A stretch of DNA of 64,000 nt from contig NZ_CP031320.1 in assembly GCF_003355155.1 (NCBI RefSeq), forward strand, positions 5,757,367 to 5,821,366, read 5' to 3'. Each line of letters opens with the position of its first letter. The first letter of the stretch is position 1. The position numbers and the translations under genes were made by a program. The notes beneath the pieces were generated by a model. That model had not been told where the DNA came from and made no database searches. It saw only the letters and a list, made by a program, of their open reading frames with translations. The DNA comes from Streptomyces armeniacus. GTDB lineage: Bacteria; Actinomycetota; Actinomycetes; Streptomycetales; Streptomycetaceae. Below are positions 1 to 7,808 of this stretch, piece by piece.

Positions 1-1383
1 GTCGGCGGCGCCCGCCTCGTAGAGCGCGTGCGCCGCCCGCAGTACGAGGGCGTCCTGGTGGCGTGCGGCCACCAGCTGCACGCCCACCGGCATCCCGTCG
101 CCGTCCACGCCGCAGGGCAGCGAGCAGGCGGGCTGCTGCGTCATGTTGAACGGGTACGTGAACGGCGTCCAGCTGGTCCAGCGGGGGAGCGGCGACCCGT
201 CCGGGACCTCGACGCCCTTCGCGAACGCGGTGATCGGCATCGTCGGGGTCACCAGCAGGTCGTGGCGCTCGTGGAACAGGCCCATCGTGCGGCCCAGCGC
301 CATCCGTACGTCGACCGCCGCCAGGTAGTCCAGCGCGCTGGTGCGCGCGCCCTCCTCGCACACCTCGCGCAGCGCCGGGTCCATCGCCGCCCGCTGCTCG
401 TCGGTGAAGTCCTGGGTGATCCGGGCGGCGCCGCTGAACCACAGCGTGTGGAACTCCTCCACCGGATCCGGCAGGTCCGGATCGGTCTCCTCCACCACGG
501 CGCCCAGCTCCGCCAGCCGCTCCACCGCGCGCCGCACCGCGGCGGCCACCACGGGGTCGACCTCGACCTGCCCGCCGAGCGTCGGCGAGTACGCGATCCG
601 CAGCCCGGCCACGCCGCCGGACAGCCCGTCCCGGAAGCTGCCGTGCACCGGCCCCAGTTGTGCCCAGTCGCGCGGGTCGGGCGCGCTGATCACGTCCATC
701 AGCAGCGCGCTGTCCGCCGCGTCCCGGGTCATCGGCCCGACGTGCGCCAGCGTCCCGAACGCGCTCGCCGGATACATCGGCACCCGCCCGTACGTCGGCT
801 TCAGCGCGAAGATCCCGCTGAACGAGGCGGGGATGCGGACCGATCCGCCCGCGTCCGTACCCAGGCTCAGCGGCCCCGCGCCCAGCGCCACGGCCGCCGC
901 GCCGCCGCCGCTGGAGCCGCCGGCGGTGCGCTCGGGGTCGTACGGGTTGCCGGTCGCGCCGTGCCGCGGGCTGTCCGTCACGCCCTTCCAGCCGAACTCC
1001 GGTGTGGTCGTACGCGCCAGGAACACCGCGCCGTGCTCGCGCAGCCGCGCGACCGAGGGCGCGTCCTCGTCCCACGCCCGGCCGTCCTCGCGTACGGACC
1101 AGGAGCCCTTCAGGGTCGGCATGCCGCGCTGGAGCAGGATGTCCTTGACGGTCACCGGCACGCCGTCGACCAGCCCGGCGGGCTCGCCGCGCCGCCACCG
1201 CTCCTCGCTCGCGCGGGCGTCCGCGAGCGCCACCTCGCCGTTGATCCGGACGAACGCGTTCACGCGCGGCTGCGCGGCCTCGGCCCGTTCCAGGGCGGCG
1301 CGCGCCACCTCGACCGGCGAGAAGTCCCCGGCGGCGTACCCCGCCACGAGCCGGGCGGCGGTCAGTGCGGTGAGATCGGACAA
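1..1383 (-). CDS. Amidase signature family hydrolase (C-terminus beyond window edge)
   Basis: Hydrolyses a carboxamide bond; substrate not predictable. Reading leftward the protein begins SDLTALTAARLVAGYAAG and carries the Ser-cisSer-Lys triad of amidase signature enzymes: the Lys in VTVKDIL, the GGSSGGG loop and the GTDAGGSVRIPAS nucleophile segment. Its 461 visible codons already cover nearly a full-length enzyme, so only the last few residues are missing. The TTG start at 1383 is chosen because a GAGGAGG-type ribosome site lies 5 nt upstream; the ATG at 1388 is out of frame. It follows the dehydrogenase gene on the same strand after 198 bp, so co-transcription is possible. Family is certain, substrate unknown. 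Confidence 0.9.
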   Translation of the reverse strand, partial: MSDLTALTAARLVAGYAAGDFSPVEVARAALERAEAAQPRVNAFVRINGEVALADARASEERWRRGEPAGLVDGVPVTVKDILLQRGMPTLKGSWSVREDGRAWDEDAPSVARLREHGAVFLARTTTPEFGWKGVTDSPRHGATGNPYDPERTAGGSSGGGAAAVALGAGPLSLGTDAGGSVRIPASFSGIFALKPTYGRVPMYPASAFGTLAHVGPMTRDAADSALLMDVISAPDPRDWAQLGPVHGSFRDGLSGGVAGLRIAYSPTLGGQVEVDPVVAAAVRRAVERLAELGAVVEETDPDLPDPVEEFHTLWFSGAARITQDFTDEQRAAMDPALREVCEEGARTSALDYLAAVDVRMALGRTMGLFHERHDLLVTPTMPITAFAKGVEVPDGSPLPRWTSWTPFTYPFNMTQQPACSLPCGVDGDGMPVGVQLVAARHQDALVLRAAHALYEAGAAD

Positions 1384-1440
1384 CGCATCCTCCTCGGATG
1401 GTTCGGCAACGGATCGGTGGAGCGACGGTCCTGTGGAGCG

Positions 1441-1488
1441 GTGGATCTGCGGTCCGGTGGATCTGCGGTCCGGTGGATCGGCGGACCG
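1441..1488. repeat. Three 16-bp tandem repeats
   Basis: The unit GTGGATCTGCGGTCCG occurs twice exactly (1441-1456, 1457-1472) and a third time with changes (1473-1488). It lies in the non-coding gap between the amidase and dehydrogenase genes. No function visible; probably slippage. Confidence 0.85.
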
Positions 1489-1513
1489 GGGGCGGTGGTC
1501 CGTACGGCCGCCG

Positions 1514-1536
1514 GGACCATACGGCCCGTACGGTCC
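1514..1536. terminator. Inverted repeat between dehydrogenase and amidase genes
   Basis: GGACC at 1514-1518 and GGTCC at 1532-1536 bracket an ACGGCCCGTA core that is itself nearly symmetric, giving a 23-bp imperfect palindrome in the intercistronic gap. It could attenuate read-through from the dehydrogenase into the amidase gene or be a regulator site. There is no T-run. Confidence 0.35.
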
Positions 1537-1581
1537 GCGCCGCGGCGGAACCGTACGGGAGGGCCGGGGAATTGCGGGCGG

Positions 1582-2544
1582 TCAGTCCGCCCGGACGTAC
1601 CCGAGGTCCTTGTCCACCACGTTGAGCAGGGGCTCGCCCGCGTACCAGCGGTCGAAGTTGTCCAGGAACTGCTCGGCGAGATCGTTCCGCCAGCCCACCG
1701 TGTCGCCGCTCATGTGCGGGGAGACCAGCAGTCCGGGCACGTCCCACAGCCGGCTCTCCACCGGCAGCGGCTCCTCCATGAACACGTCCAGCGCCGCCCC
1801 CGAGATCCGGTGCGACAGCAGTGCCTCGACGAGGTCGTCCTCCACCACGTGCTGGCCGCGTCCGACGTTGATGAAGCGGGCGCTCCGCTTCATCCGGGAG
1901 AACGCCGCCGCGTCGAACATGCCGCGCGACTCCTCCGTGAGCGGCGCCACGCACACGACCCAGTCGGCCTCGCCGAGCAGCCCGTGCAGCGCGCCGCTGC
2001 CGTGCACCCGCCCGAACTCCGGGTCGCCGTCCCGCTGCGTACGCCCGACGAGGTCCACCTGGACGCCGAGTCCGCGGAGCGTACGGCCGATCTTCCGGCC
2101 GATCGGGCCCGAGCCGACGACCACCGCGCGGGACCCGCCGACGCGCATGGTCTCCCGGTGCTGCCAGCGCCGCTGGCGCTGCAATTCCCGGCTGCCGAAG
2201 AAATCCTTGGCCATGGCCAGAACCAGCCCTGCCACATATTCCGCGATGGGCTGATCGAAGACGCCGCGGGCATTAGTCAGGACCACGTCCGAACCGGCGA
2301 GCTCCGGCAGCAGCCGGTCGACGCCCGCGCTCGGCGTGTGCACCCACCTCGGCCGGGCACCCTCGCCCGGCCAGGCCTCCCGTACGGCGTTCGAGAGGAA
2401 GTCCCAGACGAGCAGCACGTCGGCCTCCGGCAGCCGCTCTGCCAGGGATTTCTCGTCGGCGTGCACGATTCGTGCCCGTCCCTCGAGCCGTTCGAGCCGG
2501 GGAAGAGGGTCGGCATCCAGGACAAGAACACATGTTTCGGACAT
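1582..2544 (-). CDS. D-isomer specific 2-hydroxyacid dehydrogenase
   Basis: NAD(P)-dependent reductase of 2-oxoacids or oxidase of D-2-hydroxyacids, 320 aa, cytosolic. The N-terminal substrate domain covers residues 1-100. The Rossmann dinucleotide domain has GSGPIG at 144-149. The family's catalytic residues follow: Arg229 in INVGRGQ, a Glu in the MEEPLP loop near 258, and His277 in SPHMSGD. The length is normal. ATG at 2544 is chosen because translation from there gives the typical N-terminal strand (SETCVLVLDADPLP); further upstream would run through a palindromic operator. It is divergent from the isomerase-like gene at 2746, and the amidase follows downstream. The real substrate cannot be read from sequence. 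Confidence 0.9.
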   Translation of the reverse strand: MSETCVLVLDADPLPRLERLEGRARIVHADEKSLAERLPEADVLLVWDFLSNAVREAWPGEGARPRWVHTPSAGVDRLLPELAGSDVVLTNARGVFDQPIAEYVAGLVLAMAKDFFGSRELQRQRRWQHRETMRVGGSRAVVVGSGPIGRKIGRTLRGLGVQVDLVGRTQRDGDPEFGRVHGSGALHGLLGEADWVVCVAPLTEESRGMFDAAAFSRMKRSARFINVGRGQHVVEDDLVEALLSHRISGAALDVFMEEPLPVESRLWDVPGLLVSPHMSGDTVGWRNDLAEQFLDNFDRWYAGEPLLNVVDKDLGYVRAD

Positions 2545-2554
2545 AGGCAGGAAA

Positions 2555-2568
2555 CCGTTTCGAAACGG
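2555..2568. promoter_or_regulatory. Perfect 14-bp palindrome, probable operator
   Basis: CCGTTTCGAAACGG is perfectly self-complementary and ends 11 bp upstream of the dehydrogenase start, in the 201-bp divergent region shared with the 2746 gene. Position and symmetry suit a repressor controlling one or both genes. No regulator gene is adjacent in this window. Confidence 0.55.
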
Positions 2569-2745
2569 GAGCCGACTGTGATGGGGCTCGGGCGCGGAGA
2601 GTCGTCGCAGATGCGAGGATTGACCACGGTAGGGACGGCGAACTACCTTCGTCAACAAAGGCATCTGTCCCGGCGTTCCCGGCGTCTGACCGGTTATCTC
2701 TTTCTTTCTGGCCTGTGCCACCCCTCCGTCTCTTTGGGGCTCGAA

Positions 2746-3714
2746 ATGGATGTCTCCTTCCTCGGTGGACCGCAGCCGCAGCGCGGCGTCGGAATCGTCG
2801 CGCCGTTCGACTTCGCGCTCGACCGTGAGCTCTGGCGCTGGGTGCCGGACGACGTCTCACTGCACCTCACCCGCACCCCTTTTGTCCCCGTCGAGGTCAG
2901 CCTCGACCTCGCCCGGCTCGTCAGTGAGCACGAGACGCTGCACGAGGCCGTGCTCGCCCTGACCGCCGTGTCCCCCGAGGTCGTGGCGTACGCCTGCACA
3001 TCCGGCAGCTTCGTCGGCGGCACCGCGGGCGAGAAGGCCATGAGCGTTGCCATGCAGCAGGCCGGCGAGGTGCCCACGCTCACCACCTCCGGCGCCCTGC
3101 TCGAGGCGTTGCAGGAGCTCGACGCGCGTCGCGTCGCGGTGGTCACCCCGTACACCAAGTCCGTGACCGACTCGCTCGAGGACTACCTCGGCGAGGCCGG
3201 CATCGCCGTCACCGGCCGCAGCTATCTCGGGCTGACCCGGCACATCTGGCGGGTGCCGTACCGGGACGTGGTCGACATGGCCCGCGAGGCCGTCGTCGAC
3301 GCCCCGGACGTGCTGTTCATCAGCTGCACCAACCTGCCGACGTACGACGTCATCCCGCAGCTCGAAGCGGAGCTGCGGATGCCGGTGCTGTCGGCGAACC
3401 AGGTGACGGTCTGGGCCGCGCTGCAGCGCATCGGCAAGGAGGCCGTCGGCCCCTACCAGGCGCTGCTCGACCCCGTCGCGCGACGCGGGCCGGCGGCGAT
3501 GGCGCCCGACCCGGCGCCCGCGCCGCCGGCGTCCCCCGCACCCGCCGCGTCCCCCGCGGACGCGGACACGGCTCCGCCCCCGCCGGCGGCACCGGAGGCC
3601 GCACTCGCGGGCGCTGACCTGGAGGGCGGCGGCGAGCCGCCGGCCCCGTACGACCAGCCGTTCCCGCCGTCCGGCACGGACGACCGGGGCGGCGGGGCAC
3701 AGCCCGCGGGCTGA
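2746..3714 (+). CDS. Asp/Glu racemase superfamily, maleate isomerase-like protein
   Basis: 322 aa, cytosolic. Superfamily members (maleate cis-trans isomerase, Asp/Glu racemase, arylmalonate decarboxylase) use one or two active-site cysteines. Both are present: Cys84 in AYACTSGSF and Cys194 in ISCTNLPTYD, the two-Cys arrangement of maleate isomerase. The catalytic fold ends around residue 245. The remaining 75 residues are a Pro/Ala-rich tail ending in an acidic, Gly-rich stretch, unusual for the family. ATG at 2746 begins the conserved N-terminus (MDVSFLGG); a weak GGGG precedes it. A single-Cys paralogue follows at 3941. The amidase, dehydrogenase and isomerases together suggest catabolism of a dicarboxylate or its amide, but substrates are inferred only. 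Confidence 0.8.
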   Translation: MDVSFLGGPQPQRGVGIVAPFDFALDRELWRWVPDDVSLHLTRTPFVPVEVSLDLARLVSEHETLHEAVLALTAVSPEVVAYACTSGSFVGGTAGEKAMSVAMQQAGEVPTLTTSGALLEALQELDARRVAVVTPYTKSVTDSLEDYLGEAGIAVTGRSYLGLTRHIWRVPYRDVVDMAREAVVDAPDVLFISCTNLPTYDVIPQLEAELRMPVLSANQVTVWAALQRIGKEAVGPYQALLDPVARRGPAAMAPDPAPAPPASPAPAASPADADTAPPPPAAPEAALAGADLEGGGEPPAPYDQPFPPSGTDDRGGGAQPAG

Positions 3715-3756
3715 GCCGGCCGTACGGCGTACCGGCTGCGGCGTACCGGCGACCGG

Positions 3757-3784
3757 ACATGCGCGTGCGCGCACGCGCGCGCAC
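3757..3784. other. 28-bp alternating purine-pyrimidine tract (Z-DNA prone)
   Basis: From 3757 to 3784 purines and pyrimidines alternate without a break, mostly as GC steps with a few CA/TG. Such tracts favour the left-handed Z form under negative supercoiling. It sits in the 226-bp gap between the two isomerase-like genes. A GGCAC x4 tandem repeat follows at 3884-3903. Confidence 0.7.
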
Positions 3785-3809
3785 GAGCGAGACACACGAC
3801 ACATACGTG

Positions 3810-3826
3810 CCGGGCCACGGGCCCGG
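3810..3826 (+). terminator. GC-rich hairpin after the first isomerase-like gene
   Basis: CCGGGCC at 3810-3816 pairs with GGCCCGG at 3820-3826 around a 3-nt loop. It lies about 100 bp after the stop at 3714 and before the next gene. There is no T-run, as is usual for Streptomyces hairpin terminators. Confidence 0.45.
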
Positions 3827-3940
3827 CGCCCGCACGTACGGCCGCGGCACGCGGCGCACCCGGGGTGTTTCCGCACACACCGCGGCACGGCACGGCACGG
3901 CACGATCACAGGACCGAGTTCGACGCTTCAGGAGGCGTAC

Positions 3941-4666
3941 ATGGCACAGGCGGTGGGGTTCCTCTACCCCGGTTACTCGGCGGAGGACGACTTTCCGCGG
4001 CTGGAGGGCATCCTCCGGGACGCCGGGGCGGAGGACGTACGGCTGCCGCTCGTCCACACGGACATCGGCGAGGACGCCCACCGCGTCGACGCGCTCCTCG
4101 AGATGGGCTCCGCCCACCGGCTCTCGGCGAAGGTCGAGGAGGTGAAGGCGCTCGGCGCGGAGGCCGTCGTATGGGCGTGCACCAGCGCCAGCTTCGTCTA
4201 CGGCTGGGACGGCGCGCACGCGCAGGCGCGCGAGCTGTCCGAGAACGCCGGGCTGCCCGCGTCCAGCACCTCCTTCGCCTTCGCCCACGCCGTACAGGAG
4301 CTGGGTGCCGCACGGGTCGCCATCGCCGCGACCTATCCGGAGGACGTGGCCGAGCTGTTCACGGCCTTCCTGAAGGCGGCGGGCTCCGAGGTCGTCTCGA
4401 TGCGCGGCAGCGGCATCATCACCGCCGCGGAGGTCGGCACCTGGGGCCGCGAGGAGGTGCTCGCCCTGGCACGCGGCGGCGACCACCCGGAGGCCGAGGC
4501 CGTCCTGCTGCCCGACACCGCGCTGCACACCGCCGCCTGGATCCCGGACCTGGAGGAGGCACTCGGCAAGCCGGTGCTCACCGCCAACCAGGTCACCGTC
4601 TGGGAGGGCCTGCGCCTCCTGGACCGCACGGTGCACACGCCCGCCTTGGGGAAGCTCTTCGCCTGA
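3941..4666 (+). CDS. Asp/Glu racemase superfamily protein with a single active-site Cys
   Basis: 241 aa, paralogous to the 2746 product. It shares the first cysteine motif (Cys80 in VWACTSASF) and the C-terminal LTANQVTVWEGL block. The second cysteine position is lost: the neighbour's FISCTNLP reads LLPDTALH here, so Asp192 replaces Cys. Arylmalonate decarboxylases are also single-Cys but keep the other one, so this is neither a standard maleate isomerase nor a standard decarboxylase. AGGAGG at 3930-3935 fixes the ATG at 3941. It may form a heteromer with, or be a diverged duplicate of, the upstream protein. Confidence 0.8.
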   Translation: MAQAVGFLYPGYSAEDDFPRLEGILRDAGAEDVRLPLVHTDIGEDAHRVDALLEMGSAHRLSAKVEEVKALGAEAVVWACTSASFVYGWDGAHAQARELSENAGLPASSTSFAFAHAVQELGAARVAIAATYPEDVAELFTAFLKAAGSEVVSMRGSGIITAAEVGTWGREEVLALARGGDHPEAEAVLLPDTALHTAAWIPDLEEALGKPVLTANQVTVWEGLRLLDRTVHTPALGKLFA

Positions 4667-4865
4667 CGCGTCCCTCTCCTCTGCCCGCCCCCTGGGAATA
4701 GCGCGGGGGCGCGGCCGGTTGCCCGGTTCGTACGAGCGCCGCCGCGCCGCCGCGCGGGGGCGCGCCCGTACCGCTTCGTACCGCCCGGACCGTCGAGTGC
4801 GGAGGGGCCGCGAACGGGCAGCACGGGCAGCACGAGCAGCAACGAGCAGGGGAGGCGGGCCAGCC

Positions 4866-5981
<1,116 letters not shown>

Positions 5982-6203
5982 CGCCTCCGGCCCCCGCGCC
6001 GGGGCGGTTCGGCTGATGCCGCAACCTCATCCCGCCGCGACGGCGGGTGACCACGGTGGTGTGGGTCCGGCGGAATTGCCGGGCGCGCGCGGTTGGTCGC
6101 CGCCACTGCGGGGTGGTCGGGTGTGCCGCCGGACTCTCGCCGTCGTGGCCGTTCGCCGCGTCGGCGGATGAGGGGTTCGGGGCGCAGGGCGCGTGTCAGG
6201 CGC

Positions 6204-6363
6204 GCGTTCGACCAGGATCCTCCTGCCGTGAACGGTCAGCCGGGCATTACGGTGGGACACGAAGACCTCCGTGTGCGGTGAAGCCTAGACACCTCCACCA
6301 CACCGGAGGTCTTCGCCGTGATCAAGACCGACCAGTGTCAACAACGCTCATGATCAATACAGC
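6204..6363 (-). mobile_element. IS481-family end with transposase 5' fragment (remnant)
   Basis: Reading leftward, a GTG at 6260 opens SHRNARLTVHGRRILVER, which I recognise from memory as the N-terminus of actinobacterial IS481 transposases. Within about 20 codons the expected VAHVAAEMG helix-turn-helix text is absent, so the coding part is broken. Upstream is a leader hairpin, GAAGACCTCCG (6261-6271) pairing with CGGAGGTCTTC (6304-6314). An element-end-like stretch with GTTGTTGACAC and TGATCATGAGCG runs to about 6363. The exact tip and the other end are not identifiable. The 5982-6507 gap holds only this remnant and a terminator. Confidence 0.6.
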
Positions 6364-6426
6364 TAGCTCCGGCCGGGGTCAGGGCCGGGCCGGTGGCCGG
6401 ACGCCCGACGGGCCGCACGACGCGGG

Positions 6427-6460
6427 CCGCCCGTCCCCGACGGGGGGCGGGGACGGGCGG
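6427..6460 (-). terminator. 12-bp stem terminator of the PepSY gene
   Basis: CCGCCCGTCCCC (6427-6438) pairs perfectly with GGGGACGGGCGG (6449-6460) around a 10-nt loop. It lies about 50 bp past the stop of the leftward PepSY gene. Confidence 0.75.
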
Positions 6461-6507
6461 TGGCTTGTTCGGGTACCTGGGAACTCAGAGGTCAGTCATC
6501 CCGAGGG

Positions 6508-7032
6508 TCAGTCGTCGTTCCGGTCGTCGCGGTCGTCGCGGTCGTCGCGGCCGCTGTCGTCGTCGTGGTCGTCGTCCTGGTCCACGTGCTGGTTCAGGAC
6601 CTTGCCGTTGACCGCGTCGATGCTGACCTCGTGCCACTTGTTGTCCTTGCCGTGGACGTCCGCCTGCCAGGCGAGCTTGTCGCGGTAGTCGTCCAGCTCG
6701 ACGGACTCGACCACGCCGCCCGGGACCGCCGCGCGCGCCTTCTCGACCGCCTCGCCGGCGTCGATCTTGGCCTGCGCCAGGCCGCGCGCGTCGTCGCGGT
6801 CGTCGCCCTGGTCGTCGGAGCGGTCGTCGTCGCGGTCGTCGCGGTCGTCCCGGTCGTCCGCGTCGTCGTCCGTGGTCCGCACGCTGGACTGGGCCGCCGC
6901 CTTGTCGCCGGAGCCGGAGTCCGAACCGGAACCGCCGTCGCCGGCGAAGGCGGCCGTGCCGCCGACGGCGACCGCGGCCGCGGCGATGGCGGCGACGAGG
7001 AGCTTCCTCTTGTTCGAAGCGGTGCGGGTCAT
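6508..7032 (-). CDS. Secreted or anchored PepSY-domain protein, Asp-rich
   Basis: 174 aa. An N-terminal segment (MTRTASNKRKLLVAAIAAAAV) forms a signal peptide or anchor. A DDR-repeat acidic linker covers about residues 55-80, then one PepSY-like domain (AKIDAGEAVEKARAAVPGGVVESVELDD to VNGKVLNQHV), then a second Asp-rich tail to the end. PepSY domains often modulate proteases or sensor proteins outside the membrane. The gene is divergent from the response regulator at 7143 and shares its 110-bp promoter with CTGAAG repeats, so it is probably a target and perhaps an accessory sensor of that two-component system. The acidic repeats suggest cation or antimicrobial-peptide binding; this is inference. 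Confidence 0.85.
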   Translation of the reverse strand: MTRTASNKRKLLVAAIAAAAVAVGGTAAFAGDGGSGSDSGSGDKAAAQSSVRTTDDDADDRDDRDDRDDDRSDDQGDDRDDARGLAQAKIDAGEAVEKARAAVPGGVVESVELDDYRDKLAWQADVHGKDNKWHEVSIDAVNGKVLNQHVDQDDDHDDDSGRDDRDDRDDRNDD

Positions 7033-7081
7033 GGTGTTCCTCCCTGGTGGTCGCTGATGTGGTCCACCGTCGCAAGGCGTT

Positions 7082-7120
7082 GCTGAAGCCACGCTGAAGC
7101 TCCCTGAAGATCGCTTCAGG
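7082..7120. promoter_or_regulatory. CTGAAG direct repeats, probable response-regulator operator
   Basis: CTGAAG occurs at 7083, 7094 and 7104, spaced 11 and 10 bp, followed by inverted CTTCAG at 7114. OmpR-type regulators bind direct repeats spaced about one helical turn. The array sits between the PepSY gene and the response regulator, so it probably controls both. Confidence 0.65.
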
Positions 7121-7142
7121 TGCCGTCGGGCAAGCTGGACGC

Positions 7143-7808
7143 ATGCGCCTGCTGATCGTGGAGGACGAACGCCGCCTCGCCCTGTCCCTCGCCGGAGGGC
7201 TGACGGCGGAGGGCTTCGCCGTCGACGTCGTCCACGACGGCCTCGAGGGCCTGCACCGCGCCAGTGAGGGCGCGTACGACCTGATCGTCCTCGACATCAT
7301 GCTGCCGGGCATGAACGGCTACCGCGTCTGCTCCGCACTCCGGGCCGCCGGCGACGAGACGCCGATCCTGATGCTGACCGCCAAGGACGGCGAGTACGAC
7401 GAGGCCGAGGGCCTCGACACGGGCGCCGACGACTATCTGACCAAGCCCTTCTCGTACGTGGTGCTGGTCGCCCGCGTACGCGCCCTGCTGCGCCGCCGCA
7501 CCCGCGCCGGGGCCGCCGTGCTGCGCCTCGGGGAGCTGACGGTGGACCCGGGCGCCCGGCGGGTGTCCGTCGGCTCCCGCGAAGTGGCGCTGACGGCCAA
7601 GGAGTTCGCGGTGCTGGAGCAGCTGGCCACGCGGGCCGGCGAGGTGGTCTCCAAGACGGAGATCCTGGAGCACGCCTGGGACTTCGCGTACGAAGGCGAC
7701 GTGAACATCGTCGAGGTCTACGTCAGCGCCCTCCGCCGCAAGCTCGGCGCGGGCTGGATCAGCACCGTACGGGGCGCGGGCTACCGGCTGGTGGACGCCG
7801 GTGCGTAG
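7143..7808 (+). CDS. OmpR/PhoB-family response regulator
   Basis: 221-aa DNA-binding regulator. The receiver domain (about 1-115) has the acidic pair in VEDER, phospho-acceptor Asp51 in VLDIMLPG, Thr79 and Lys101 in LTKPFS. The winged-helix domain (about 130-220) ends with KLGAGWISTVRGAGYRL. No strong ribosome site precedes the ATG. The stop overlaps the kinase gene start by 8 bp, so the two are translationally coupled. The divergent PepSY gene and the CTGAAG repeats point to auto-regulation and control of that accessory protein. Confidence 0.95.
   Translation: MRLLIVEDERRLALSLAGGLTAEGFAVDVVHDGLEGLHRASEGAYDLIVLDIMLPGMNGYRVCSALRAAGDETPILMLTAKDGEYDEAEGLDTGADDYLTKPFSYVVLVARVRALLRRRTRAGAAVLRLGELTVDPGARRVSVGSREVALTAKEFAVLEQLATRAGEVVSKTEILEHAWDFAYEGDVNIVEVYVSALRRKLGAGWISTVRGAGYRLVDAGA

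Noticed and set aside
28..2745. Very long rightward open frame across the amidase and dehydrogenase region
   Set aside because: It is the antisense of two clear leftward enzymes; its Arg/Ala/Gly-rich text has no domain. Only its last part (from 2746) is a real gene.
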